NCBI GenBank assembly: GCA_031266895.1
Contig: JAISAD010000162.1
Span: 1-42,748, forward strand
Direction: 5' to 3'
DNA: 42,748 bases
Source: Bacteroidales bacterium
GTDB lineage: Bacteria; Bacteroidota; Bacteroidia; Bacteroidales; WCHB1-69
In this document: piece by piece, positions 17,389 through 26,009 of the stretch
Layout: the number at the start of each line of letters is the position of its first letter
How positions within the stretch are numbered: position 1 is the first letter of the stretch
The notes under the pieces: generated by a model
Databases searched by the model: none
The model's input: the letters and a program-made list of their open reading frames with translations, nothing else
Told to the model about the DNA's origin: nothing
Translations under genes and position numbers: made by a program

Positions 17389-17409
17389 TATTTTTGCGAC
17401 GCAAAAATA
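17389..17409 (+). promoter_or_regulatory. Palindromic -7 promoter region for the subtilisin-like gene
   Basis: TATTTTTG (17389-17396) is the -7 element. It is the left half of a perfect 10-1-10 palindrome: TATTTTTGCG, a central A at 17399, then CGCAAAAATA. The start site would lie inside or just past the right arm. The ATG follows at 17442. The same element therefore also exists on the minus strand. Confidence 0.6.
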
Positions 17410-17441
17410 ATATTTGAAATAAAAATTTAAAACAGGAAAAA

Positions 17442-20231
17442 ATGAACAAAATATATGCTATGCTAATTGGCATGCTGCTGTTTATTCCTTTCAGCTTAAG
17501 CGCTCAAGAGGAGTATAAGCCCGGAATAGTTTGGATTAAGACTGATAATGCTGAAATTATTCCGGTTAAGGGGTCTGATTCCAGAGATGCGGATTTTGCA
17601 AAAATTTTGTACGATTTTAATATTATGGATATTACGCAGCCCTACTGGTTTGCAAAAACGGCGGAGTTGCGCAAAATCTATGAATTGAAGACCCATTTCA
17701 GCGAAGATTCGCTGCTTTTGGTGCTGGATCGCTTAAATGCTCAAAAGAAGCTGTTTGTAGCCATAGAAAAGCGGCCTGTGCCTCGACCTGTATCCGAACC
17801 GGTTGATTACATGTGGTGGTTGACCAATAACGACCCTGATAATGATTATCTTTGGTACTTGCAGACTATTCAGGCTCCCCTGGCCTGGGAGATTACCAAA
17901 GGGGATACTAATGTAAAAGTGGCTCTTACCGAGGGAGGACTAGACCCTTTACATCCCGATCTGGTAGGGAAAATCAGCCCTCCATACGATTTTTATTACG
18001 GAACCCCTCTTTCTTTTTATGAATCTTCCAATAAAAATCATGGAACTTCTGTGGCCACATTAATTGCCGCAGAGACTACCGATGCCGGCCATACTCCAAA
18101 TGGACAAATGGCCTCCATAGGATACAATACCCGTATCATGTATTCCAGATATCTCGGCCCTGTAATATGCGCACATGCCAGCACTGTACTTGGTGCCGAT
18201 ATAATTTCTTTAAGCTGGGATTTTGGGTGTGAGCCGTATATGGATTACCTTGCTGTGGAACAGGAGATACTAAATAATGGAACTACTATTATTCGTGCTG
18301 CCGGAAACGGTCCAGGATATTGTAACGGACAAAGATTGTATCCGTTTTCGGGCTATGAAGACCCCAGGACTATTGTGGTGAGCAGTACGGGAAAAGATGA
18401 CCGGCATGTCAATTCCGAAGAGTGTTCGGGATATGCTACGAACAGCCACTACCCCGAAGTTGACTTGTGCGCTCCCGGATACAGAATTATGGCCGGAACT
18501 AGCAGTACGGAAAATGAAAGCACTGCCGCATGGCCATACTACGGATGCTGGGGCGGCACATCGCAAAGCACGCCCATTGTTACGGGAACGGCCGCGCTAA
18601 TGTACTCCGTAAACCCCTGCCTGAGCTCTAACTGGACACAGGATATTCTTAAGAATACGACAGACCCGATTGCAGATGCCGCAAATTTTCCGGGAATGGT
18701 CGGTACCGGGCGGTTGAATGCCTACAAGGCAGTGCGGGCGGCACAGGGCGCTTATAAAAATACGCTGGATTTGTATATTAAAGACCGTTTAGAAGATTTC
18801 GGCTATCCAAATTGTTATGTCTGGGACTGGAATATTGACAAAAGCCCCGACATTTGGGTGCGAAATCAAAAAGACGGCTTTACCAGCCAGGAGCATCAGG
18901 AGCCGGAATTTAGCAGCAGCCAGCCGGTTTATGTCTATGTGAGAGTCTGGAACAAGAGTTGCGAACCGAGCAGCGGACAGGGCAACATATCGCTATACTG
19001 GACAAAAGCCTCTACCGTATCCTCCTGGCCGCAAAACTGGAATGGCACCCAGCCCGAAATCGGCAATAAAATTGCCACCCTCTCTATTCCCTATTTGGCG
19101 CCGGGCGAAAGTACCGTGCTGGAATTTGAATGGAATATTTTGAATCCATACATTCATCGGAACTGGGGAGCATGCCTGCTGGCAAGAATTGAAGATATTT
19201 CGCAAGACCCCATCACAGTATATCCCAATCATTTGGAAGACGATATCTACTGGAATAATAACATCGCCATGCGCAATGTAACCATTGTAGATGTGAATCG
19301 CGAACGGCCTGAAATAGACGGGCAGTTGTATCCCCATGGCCGTTTTATGTTTATCGGAAATGCCACTGACGAAGAGGCCACTTTTGACATCACTTTTGAT
19401 GTCCCTGCCGAAAAACAGGAATCTTCTATCGTAAAGGAGGCTGAGGTGCACATTATTACGGATGAAGAGGGCTGGGATATTCTTTCTCAGGCCGTGAAAC
19501 AGCATCCTGATATTAAGGTATTGAAAGACAGGGAATTTTTAATTCTGAGTCCCAGGGTTACGCTGCAGAATATTGCCTTTAAGGCCCAGACAAGAATCCC
19601 GATTTATGCAGGCTTCAGTTTTTTAACCAAAGAGAACACCGCAGAAAGGGAATATGAGTATCGCGTGGTTCAGAATTTCAGCAAGCTCGACAGGCAATTG
19701 GCAGGCGCAGAGCATTTCGTTATACGCAAGTCTGCCAGAAATCCCTTTTATGCAGATGCCGGTAAAAACATGGCAATCCGAAAAAATGAAACGGCTGCCA
19801 TAGAGGCAAAAGACATTGCAGAGCCGGCTGACTATAACTGGTACGACAGTGAGGGAAATCTGATGCTGTCGAGTAAAAGCATGGAAATATCTCCTGAAAT
19901 CACCTCAAAATATAAGCTTGAAGTGGTAGCCGGTGCTGACGGCTTTAAAGATTATGACGACATCACCGTTAGCGTAAAACAGTTCTGGATTAGTACAATA
20001 ACTCCTAACCCCGCCAGCGCAGGCATAGTTGTGGAATATGAAATTGCCGGTGCCAAAAGCGCCTGTATTATGATTATGAATGCATTCGGCACCATTAGCA
20101 ATAACTATATTCTTGCAGAAAACAGCAATGCTGTTTCAATCAATATATCCGGCTATAAGCCCGGTGCGTATAGCGTAATTTTAATAGCAGATGGAGTTGC
20201 GACAGATGCGCAAACTTTAATAATTCAATAA
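17442..20231 (+). CDS. Subtilisin-like (S8) secreted protein with atypical active site, T9SS tail
   Basis: The 929-residue product starts with a signal peptide (MNKIYAMLIGMLLFIPFSLS then AQ). An S8-type catalytic domain spans about residues 140-430. His200 (NHGTSVATLIA), the oxyanion Asn289 (RAAGNGPG) and Ser374 (GGTSQSTPIVTGTAALM) are recognisable. In place of the usual D-[ST]-G motif the sequence is LTEGGLDPLHPDL, putting Glu164 where the catalytic Asp should be. Residues 430-830 are beta-rich with a CARDB-like region (PVYVYVRVWNKSC, then STVLEFEWN). The C-terminus is a T9SS tail (ISTITPNPASAGIVVEYEIA to TLIIQ). It is secreted and likely surface-attached or released. It may be a weakened protease or a pseudoenzyme. 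The next T9SS cargo gene follows after 17 nt. Confidence 0.85.
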   Translation: MNKIYAMLIGMLLFIPFSLSAQEEYKPGIVWIKTDNAEIIPVKGSDSRDADFAKILYDFNIMDITQPYWFAKTAELRKIYELKTHFSEDSLLLVLDRLNAQKKLFVAIEKRPVPRPVSEPVDYMWWLTNNDPDNDYLWYLQTIQAPLAWEITKGDTNVKVALTEGGLDPLHPDLVGKISPPYDFYYGTPLSFYESSNKNHGTSVATLIAAETTDAGHTPNGQMASIGYNTRIMYSRYLGPVICAHASTVLGADIISLSWDFGCEPYMDYLAVEQEILNNGTTIIRAAGNGPGYCNGQRLYPFSGYEDPRTIVVSSTGKDDRHVNSEECSGYATNSHYPEVDLCAPGYRIMAGTSSTENESTAAWPYYGCWGGTSQSTPIVTGTAALMYSVNPCLSSNWTQDILKNTTDPIADAANFPGMVGTGRLNAYKAVRAAQGAYKNTLDLYIKDRLEDFGYPNCYVWDWNIDKSPDIWVRNQKDGFTSQEHQEPEFSSSQPVYVYVRVWNKSCEPSSGQGNISLYWTKASTVSSWPQNWNGTQPEIGNKIATLSIPYLAPGESTVLEFEWNILNPYIHRNWGACLLARIEDISQDPITVYPNHLEDDIYWNNNIAMRNVTIVDVNRERPEIDGQLYPHGRFMFIGNATDEEATFDITFDVPAEKQESSIVKEAEVHIITDEEGWDILSQAVKQHPDIKVLKDREFLILSPRVTLQNIAFKAQTRIPIYAGFSFLTKENTAEREYEYRVVQNFSKLDRQLAGAEHFVIRKSARNPFYADAGKNMAIRKNETAAIEAKDIAEPADYNWYDSEGNLMLSSKSMEISPEITSKYKLEVVAGADGFKDYDDITVSVKQFWISTITPNPASAGIVVEYEIAGAKSACIMIMNAFGTISNNYILAENSNAVSINISGYKPGAYSVILIADGVATDAQTLIIQ

Positions 20232-20248
20232 TCTAAATTTTTGATACT

Positions 20249-21157
20249 ATGAAAAAGATTCTTTTAGTTATTTTAATTTGCGGGCTTTATCTGCCCCTCT
20301 GGTCACAGCTGGCTGTGGATGCCGGCAGCAATAAGCATCTTTGCCAAGATGAAGATACCGTCTATTTGGGAGGAAACCCTACAGCATGGGGCGGCACCCC
20401 ACCTTATACTTACTGCTGGTGGGTAGAATATCGCCCGTGGTTTCCCGGGTCTCACATTTATTACCGCGCTTCCTATTTGCTGGATGACACTACAAGCGCC
20501 AACCCCAGAGTGCTTTTCGAGTCTTCATCATTAAACAGTCTCTCCTGCATCTACCTTACTGTTACAGATAACAGCGGACAGAGCGTAACCGATTCGGTAA
20601 GCGTAACAGCGTCCCAATTTGTCCATCTTCTTTCTTTGCCCTGGCACTATTCTGTTATACCGGGCGATTCTCTCTGGATTACCGGAGTGGGAAATATAGC
20701 TTCTCTTTTTCCGAGTTCCTGTTTATGGCGGCCTTCTGCAGGGCTGTCAGACACGACGCTCTGTGATGGCTTTTGGGCAAAACCAGATACTACTACCACT
20801 TATTATCAAGTGTTAATTGATACCTTTGGCTGCATGGCCGGTCCGCACGAGGCTTTTACCGTGCATATGAGCGGCGTAAACGTTCCGGAGGCGGATTTGC
20901 CTGAATATGTACACGTTTATCCCAATCCGGCGCGGGAACAGGCTTTGTTTGTCTGGGATTTCGGAACAGGACAGGCGCCTCATGCTCAACTGCTTATTTT
21001 CGACCCCGCAGGGAAAGCCATTCTCGCCAGGCAGCTGGAAGACGCCACCGGCCAGTGGAGTTGGGAAACCGGAAACATCCCTGCCGGCAGCTATCTCTAC
21101 CGCATAATCTGCCATGGCAGGCCGGCCGCGAGCGGAAAAATTGTGGTAGCAAAGTAA
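20249..21157 (+). CDS. Small T9SS-secreted protein with Ig/PKD-like fold
   Basis: The 302-residue product has a signal peptide (MKKILLVILICGLYLPLWSQ) and a first domain (about residues 21-118) of PKD-like character. This runs VDAGSNKHLCQDEDTVYLGG, then GGTPPYTYCWW, then YLTVTDNSGQSVTDSVSVT. A second beta domain (about 120-210) contains the SAGLSDTTLCDGFWAKP and TTTYYQVLIDTFGC motifs of gliding-motility-type surface proteins. Residues about 225-302 are a T9SS sorting tail (VHVYPNPAREQALFVWDFG to KIVVAK). It lies 17 nt after the subtilisin-like gene and is probably co-transcribed, suggesting a shared surface function. No catalytic residues are recognised. Confidence 0.82.
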   Translation: MKKILLVILICGLYLPLWSQLAVDAGSNKHLCQDEDTVYLGGNPTAWGGTPPYTYCWWVEYRPWFPGSHIYYRASYLLDDTTSANPRVLFESSSLNSLSCIYLTVTDNSGQSVTDSVSVTASQFVHLLSLPWHYSVIPGDSLWITGVGNIASLFPSSCLWRPSAGLSDTTLCDGFWAKPDTTTTYYQVLIDTFGCMAGPHEAFTVHMSGVNVPEADLPEYVHVYPNPAREQALFVWDFGTGQAPHAQLLIFDPAGKAILARQLEDATGQWSWETGNIPAGSYLYRIICHGRPAASGKIVVAK

Positions 21158-21197
21158 TTCAAAATTACAAACAGGATTTGAGCACTCTGGCGCACTT

Positions 21198-21872
21198 TCA
21201 CCTTCCTGCTCCCTGCACCACCACCACAAATTCTCCCTTAACAGCAGTTTTTTCTGAAAAAAACCGCTGCGCTTCCTGCAGGCAGCCTCTAAAATGCTCT
21301 TCGTGAATTTTGCTGATCTCTCTCGAAATGCAGAGCGGCCGGTCGGCGCCGAAAAGGGGGAGCATCATCTCCAGGGTTTTGAGCAGCCGGTGGGGCGATT
21401 CATAGAATACTACCGTCTCGGTTCGTTCGCTGAGGTTTCGCAAAGCGCTCTCTTTCCCCTTTTTATGAGGCAGGAACCCGTGAAAGTAGAAACTGTGGCA
21501 CGGCAGGCCCGAGGCCACCAGCGCCGGTACAAAGGCAGTAGCGCCGGGCAGGCATTCTACTTCAATGCCCTGTGCCACGCATTCGCGAATCAGCAAAAAT
21601 CCAGGGTCGGAAATGGCTGGCGTGCCCGCATCGCTGGCAAGGGCTACGCTGTCGGCCTGCCTGATGTGGCTGAGCATTGTAGCCAGTTGCTGATGCTCAT
21701 TGTGAATATGACAGGCAAAGCAGCGCTTCTCTATCTGATAGTGGGCAAGCAGATTTTTAGTGGTGCGGGTATCTTCGCAGTAGATAAAGTCCACAGACTG
21801 CAGCACCTTGAGCGCCCGCAAAGTTATATCTTCCAGATTGCCGATGGGCGTGGGGACTATGTAGAGTTTCAT
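21198..21872 (-). CDS. rsmI: 16S rRNA (cytidine-1402-2'-O)-methyltransferase RsmI
   Basis: RsmI methylates the 2'-hydroxyl of C1402 in the decoding centre of 16S rRNA using SAM. The 224-residue product matches the family throughout: MKLYIVPTPIGNLEDITLRA, VDFIYCEDTRTTKNLL, the SAM-site segment ADSVALASDAGTPAISDPGF, LPGATAFVPALVASGLPCH, and FYESPHRLLKTL with CISREISKIHEE. It belongs to the tetrapyrrole-methylase fold. It is slightly shorter at the C-terminus than E. coli RsmI, as in many Bacteroidota. It lies 21 nt downstream of the M28 peptidase gene on the same strand, and converges with the T9SS cargo gene ending at 21157. Confidence 0.96.
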   Translation of the reverse strand: MKLYIVPTPIGNLEDITLRALKVLQSVDFIYCEDTRTTKNLLAHYQIEKRCFACHIHNEHQQLATMLSHIRQADSVALASDAGTPAISDPGFLLIRECVAQGIEVECLPGATAFVPALVASGLPCHSFYFHGFLPHKKGKESALRNLSERTETVVFYESPHRLLKTLEMMLPLFGADRPLCISREISKIHEEHFRGCLQEAQRFFSEKTAVKGEFVVVVQGAGR

Positions 21873-21893
21873 TAATTCATAAATTTCTTAAAT

Positions 21894-23210
21894 TCATAAT
21901 TTTTTTATCCCGCTAATAATCAGCCTCACCGTCTGCTCATACTCCTCCAGTCCGCATTGCTCGCAGTTGTCGCCGGGAGCATGATAGCCGCCATAGCGTC
22001 CGCCCAGAGTGTAGATAAACATAGCCGGCACCCCTTTCGCGGTAAAGGGGTAATGATCGCTGTTGGGCGCATTATCTCTGACTTTTAAATTTTTATGGTA
22101 CCGAAACTGCTCATTTGCCGCTGCCATGCCTTGATAGAAGCGGCCGCTGTCTATACTCATCACATTTTCCAGCATCAGCCCGTCGCTGCCGCCGCACAGC
22201 ATGTCGAGATTGAGGAGCAGCCTGATTTTCGACAGGTCTATCAGCGGATTTTCAGCAAAATGCTGCGACCCCAGCAGTCCGCTCTCTTCCCCACTGAAAA
22301 GAATATACAGCACATGGTACCTTATCGGATTATGGTGAAAATGGCGGGCTAAATCCAGCACTGCCGCGCAGCCGCTTGCATTGTCGTGGGCACCCGGATA
22401 GTAAACCCGCGTCCCCATCATGCCCAAATGGTCGTAGTGGGCGGTAAAGACGATAAAGCTGTCCACTGCGCCCCGCTCCATGGCACACACATTCTGCGTG
22501 GCAAGCCGGGTGTGGCGGTTGTCCAAATCAACAGTAATGCTTTTGTGGGCACGCTTGAGCAGCCCTGCCCGCAGGTAAATTACAGTAAAATTGCGCTCAT
22601 ATTCACTGCCTGCCAGCGACTGCGGAGGCAGTTGCGTCTCTTCAATCAGCAGGGCCGCCGTATGAAACGGATTCTCATAGCGCAATTTCAGCACGGCCTG
22701 TAGAAACTCTTGCCCTTCTGCCTCGCTTGCAGCCTTATAGGGTTCTGCAAGATTGAGATACACGGCAACAGGAGTGCGGCTTTTCGCCGCTTTTTGCTGC
22801 CACTTTTCTAATAAGGCTCTGTTTTTTGGCAGCAGCAGGGTGGGAGACAGGCGCACAATTTTCAGCCTTGCATGCAGCGCCGCCGAATAGTCGGCAATGC
22901 GGTAGTCAGCCTGCGGCGACAGGCTGTGCAGGCCCAGCTGCACCTCCGCATGGCCATCCATCGCAAAGGCAGGGCAGGAAAAGTACTGATAGTACTGCTC
23001 ATCCACAGGCAACACTCCCATATTGGAAAAGCAGCGGCTCAAATAGGCCGCTGCTTTAGCTGCGCCGTCCCTCTCGATATTTCTGCCGGCCATTTCGGGC
23101 GAGGCAAGGGTACAAATAACTTGTCTTGCAAAAGCACTGTCCTGTGCACAGGTTATGGAGCTGCAGCCACTCAATCCTAAGAGCAGCAGCAAAAAAAGGA
23201 GGCGTTTCAT
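21894..23210 (-). CDS. M28 family zinc aminopeptidase, lipoprotein
   Basis: The start was set at the ATG at 23210, giving 438 residues. The N-terminus MKRLLFLLLLLGLSGCSS is a lipoprotein signal (lipobox LSGC), and the six residues before it in the longer frame have no support. The catalytic domain has the M28 zinc and catalytic pattern: AHYDHLG (His), GAHDNASG (bridging Asp), FSGEESGLLGSQHF (Glu-Glu), LNLDML (Asp) and GGYHAPGD (His). Residues about 90-230 include a PA-like insert. It should hydrolyse N-terminal amino acids from peptides in the periplasm or at the outer membrane. The start is 1 nt after the stop of the C1 peptidase gene, which indicates an operon for peptide use. Confidence 0.93.
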   Translation of the reverse strand: MKRLLFLLLLLGLSGCSSITCAQDSAFARQVICTLASPEMAGRNIERDGAAKAAAYLSRCFSNMGVLPVDEQYYQYFSCPAFAMDGHAEVQLGLHSLSPQADYRIADYSAALHARLKIVRLSPTLLLPKNRALLEKWQQKAAKSRTPVAVYLNLAEPYKAASEAEGQEFLQAVLKLRYENPFHTAALLIEETQLPPQSLAGSEYERNFTVIYLRAGLLKRAHKSITVDLDNRHTRLATQNVCAMERGAVDSFIVFTAHYDHLGMMGTRVYYPGAHDNASGCAAVLDLARHFHHNPIRYHVLYILFSGEESGLLGSQHFAENPLIDLSKIRLLLNLDMLCGGSDGLMLENVMSIDSGRFYQGMAAANEQFRYHKNLKVRDNAPNSDHYPFTAKGVPAMFIYTLGGRYGGYHAPGDNCEQCGLEEYEQTVRLIISGIKKL

Positions 23211-23211
23211 C

Positions 23212-24606
23212 TTACTCTTCGGGGGCAAACATCGGATCCCACGGGGGAAGCACTGTCGGCTTTTGATTCAGCAGGTTCAGAATTTCGGCCGGTATATACT
23301 TTTTTTCTATCACCAGACGAAACATATACTCATTAAACCATTCGTTAGTCATAATAAGATTGCCCTTATAGCCGGAACTGCTGCCCCAGCTGTTTTCCAC
23401 CATCCACTTTTTGGGCTGTCCGGAATCATCCAAATCCACAGCTATCAAGGTCATAGCATGAGAAGAGCCGCTGGCAAATGTAGCAATGCGCTCTTTTTTA
23501 TTCATTTCGAAAGTGACGCCCATCAACGAAGCATAATCATAATTGTTGATATCCAGAAAGCCTTTATCGCGATCTAAAAACTTGCTCACATCACATGAAA
23601 AATACATGGAGCAGCTGTCTTTTATGGAAGCAATAGCCATCGAGGCAATTTTATCCATCGGCAGATTCAGGTATTTCCAGTTCTGTCCCTCATACACATG
23701 CCGATCGTACTCAATTTCATACACCTTATTATATTCGCGGGTAGGGTCGTTCATAATCATAATGTAATCGCTGAAATCCTGGCTGGCAAATTCCTGACAG
23801 AACGATTGCGGGGTGTAGGCTTTGGAATTTGAAGGCTTGCCCTGCGCATCTTTTGGGCTCCATGTAAACTCTTTTACCGGCTCGCCCAGGTTGAGCGCCA
23901 GCATCCGGTAGATAACCCCCAGCATCTCTATTTTCCTGTCGTTCAACTTGGCCGGCGTCATCCCTTTTTCCTTGCTCGCAGTGCGCAACTGCAATCCAAA
24001 CTCGCGCAGCTTCAGCCTCAGCAGCTGCGAAAGGCGGCTGGTATTGTTGCTGCTGTAAGTTTCGGGCATCACATCGCGGGGCACAACGCCATATTTGGCT
24101 ACAAGATTGGCCACGCCCGTAAATTGCCCTCCGTCGCCGATCGGATTCTTAAAAAGCCACTCTACTTTCCGGTCGCTCATTTCGCTGCTGCGCGTCTCTA
24201 TAATAGCCTGCAAAAAAAGATTGGCCTTTTCCAGCTGATCCCAGAAAAAGAGATAATTTTGCGAAAATTGAAAGTCGGAAGGCAAATGATGTCCTGCAAT
24301 GGCTTTGGTTCTCAATACATTGAGGCCGGTAAAAAGCCAGCAGCGTCCCGAAGATTTCTGGTTGGTAACGGACTTTGTATTTACCTGATTGGAAAAATAG
24401 CTGTCGAAAGCGGCAGCATTGTCGCTGTTGACAGCCAGTTTGTTGATGCCGAGAGAGTGCAGTGCATTTTTTATCACTTTCATTTCCGGCGATAGAGTGT
24501 AAGCTTTTTGAATTTGAGTCAGCATTGCAGCATCAATGCCGCCTTGCTGGGCAAAAACCGTACCGATGCAGGCGGTCATTAAGCAGGTGAACAGCTGTTT
24601 TTTCAT
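23212..24606 (-). CDS. Exported C1-type cysteine aminopeptidase (bleomycin hydrolase/PepC-like)
   Basis: Starting at the ATG at 24606, this is a 464-residue protein with a signal peptide (MKKQLFTCLMTACIGTVFAQ). The extra 16 residues of the longer frame precede the signal peptide and overlap the leader. The catalytic triad of C1B peptidases is visible: Cys in NQKSSGRCWLFTGLNVLR, His in ASGSSHAMTLIAVDLD and Asn in VENSWGSSSGYKG. Family members are aminopeptidases trimming peptides. Cytoplasmic PepC lacks a signal peptide, but exported versions are common in Bacteroidota. It is first in the operon C1 peptidase, M28 peptidase, rsmI, driven by the -7 element at 24633-24640. Confidence 0.93.
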   Translation of the reverse strand: MKKQLFTCLMTACIGTVFAQQGGIDAAMLTQIQKAYTLSPEMKVIKNALHSLGINKLAVNSDNAAAFDSYFSNQVNTKSVTNQKSSGRCWLFTGLNVLRTKAIAGHHLPSDFQFSQNYLFFWDQLEKANLFLQAIIETRSSEMSDRKVEWLFKNPIGDGGQFTGVANLVAKYGVVPRDVMPETYSSNNTSRLSQLLRLKLREFGLQLRTASKEKGMTPAKLNDRKIEMLGVIYRMLALNLGEPVKEFTWSPKDAQGKPSNSKAYTPQSFCQEFASQDFSDYIMIMNDPTREYNKVYEIEYDRHVYEGQNWKYLNLPMDKIASMAIASIKDSCSMYFSCDVSKFLDRDKGFLDINNYDYASLMGVTFEMNKKERIATFASGSSHAMTLIAVDLDDSGQPKKWMVENSWGSSSGYKGNLIMTNEWFNEYMFRLVIEKKYIPAEILNLLNQKPTVLPPWDPMFAPEE

Positions 24607-24632
24607 ATAAGTTATTTTTAAAAAATTTGGCG

Positions 24633-24640
24633 CAAAGATA
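24633..24640 (-). promoter_or_regulatory. -7 promoter element for the peptidase operon
   Basis: The minus strand reads TATCTTTG, 27 nt upstream of the ATG at 24606. Confidence 0.6.
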
Positions 24641-24672
24641 CGGCAAAATATCAAACTGAGATTACTGCCTGC

Positions 24673-25293
24673 TTACGCTTCATCATTTTCCAGCTCCTTC
24701 AACTCCTGCAAGTTTTCCTGAATGGAAGCTATATGTTTGCTATATACCATTTTATACATATAAATACTGACTAGAATGCCGGTAAAAATGATACAAGTAA
24801 AAAATATCCACAGGAGCAGAGGCGCTTTCAGTATCGCGTATATACTTACACCCAGTGCTGTTAGAATAACGGTTATAATAATCGTTGCGATCTTTTCAAT
24901 TTTATTCATCAGACTGTATTTAGCAATGCATATTTGATTGTACATAAGGTTTTTTGAGGTGTCCAGACGCATCAGAAACCGCAATTTTACGATATACCAT
25001 ACAGTGATAAGGGATAATAGCACATACATAAAAACATAAAATATTCTGCCTGTAATCAGAGCAGGCAGGCCAAGATGGGGGAATTGATTTTCAATGGCGC
25101 CGTTAAGCCATACCATAGCGGGAATCAGCAATATGACGATAATCAGACTGAAAAAATCCCAATTGACCAGTTTTCGGATGGATGAGCTTGATTTTGAAGT
25201 GATAAGCTTCTTGATGTAGGTTTTGTTAAAGGCATGTTGCGGTAAATTTTCGCTTGCCGTTTTCCATGATTGTTTTAATTCTTCTAAGTCCAT
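24673..25293 (-). CDS. Membrane protein encoded with an ECF sigma factor, possible anti-sigma role
   Basis: The 206-residue product has a soluble N-terminus (MDLEELKQSWKTASENLPQH), then four hydrophobic segments near residues 48-66, 80-100, 130-152 and 155-175, and a charged C-terminus (QENLQELKELENDEA). The opening and the position directly downstream of an ECF sigma gene (25 nt gap, same strand) fit the Bacteroidota arrangement where a membrane protein accompanies a stress sigma factor. No zinc-binding anti-sigma motif (HxxxCxxC) is present. An anti-sigma or accessory function is therefore inferred from position only. Confidence 0.7.
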   Translation of the reverse strand: MDLEELKQSWKTASENLPQHAFNKTYIKKLITSKSSSSIRKLVNWDFFSLIIVILLIPAMVWLNGAIENQFPHLGLPALITGRIFYVFMYVLLSLITVWYIVKLRFLMRLDTSKNLMYNQICIAKYSLMNKIEKIATIIITVILTALGVSIYAILKAPLLLWIFFTCIIFTGILVSIYMYKMVYSKHIASIQENLQELKELENDEA

Positions 25294-25318
25294 GATTCTA
25301 TTAATTTTTATTGATTTA

Positions 25319-25813
25319 TTATTGATTTGACAATATTTTTAAGGTTGTTTTAATGCGTTTCAGCCTGGTGCCCACATTGGCAACCGATAACCCTGTAATC
25401 TCTGCAATTTCCTGATACGGCTTTTCTTCCAGCCATAGTAGAATCAGGGTACGGTCAAATGTTTTCAATTGCGCAATGCATCGGTACAGCTCTTTAATCT
25501 CCTGCTGCATGGATTCGCTTTCAAGTAACGGGATGGATACTTCTGTCAGCGATATGTTTTGCTGATGCTTTTTCTCGGTGCGTATCACTGAAATGCAGCA
25601 ATTGAGGGCAATGCGCCAAATCCAGGTGGTAATGCTGCTTTCGCTGCGGAATTTGGGATAGCCTTTCCACAGGGCAAGTACGGTTTCCTGATAGAGATCG
25701 TCTCTCGAAATGGTTTGCGTAGCGTAAAAGCTGCAGATTTTATACACTACCGCTTCGTTTTGCGATAGCATCTCTATGAAATCTTCTGTTAATAATCTGT
25801 CGTGTTGGTTCAT
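25319..25813 (-). CDS. ECF-type RNA polymerase sigma factor
   Basis: The 164-residue product has the two domains of sigma-70 family ECF factors. Region 2 (residues about 10-80) includes the ISRDDLYQETVLALWKGYPK segment and RSESSITTWIWRIALNCCIS. Region 4 (about 105-160) includes LILLWLEEKPYQEIAEITGL and ANVGTRLKRIKTTLK, the helix-turn-helix binding the -35/-33 region. It should redirect RNA polymerase to a specific regulon. No TAnnTTTG element lies directly upstream, so the gene may depend on its own sigma factor. It is followed by a membrane-protein gene, the likely signalling partner. Confidence 0.93.
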   Translation of the reverse strand: MNQHDRLLTEDFIEMLSQNEAVVYKICSFYATQTISRDDLYQETVLALWKGYPKFRSESSITTWIWRIALNCCISVIRTEKKHQQNISLTEVSIPLLESESMQQEIKELYRCIAQLKTFDRTLILLWLEEKPYQEIAEITGLSVANVGTRLKRIKTTLKILSNQ

Positions 25814-25904
25814 GCCAATGTTTTTTTTCGATTAGAGTTTTTTCAGTTAGACGCGGGAAAATAAGAAAAATGACATCAGAGAAAATGATAAATAATTTTT
25901 TTTG

Positions 25905-25912
25905 TATTTTTG
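25905..25912 (+). promoter_or_regulatory. -7 promoter element upstream of the 42-bp repeat array
   Basis: TATTTTTG followed by CAGCC. The transcript would start near 25919 and include the whole 42-bp repeat array in its leader before reaching the ATG at 26259. Confidence 0.6.
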
Positions 25913-26009
25913 CAGCCGAAATTTTTTAATCAAAGTAAAAATAAAACCCCATGCTAAATACAGACTGCACAGCGCATCTCGAACAGGCAGAACGCCACTC
26001 GGAATATGA

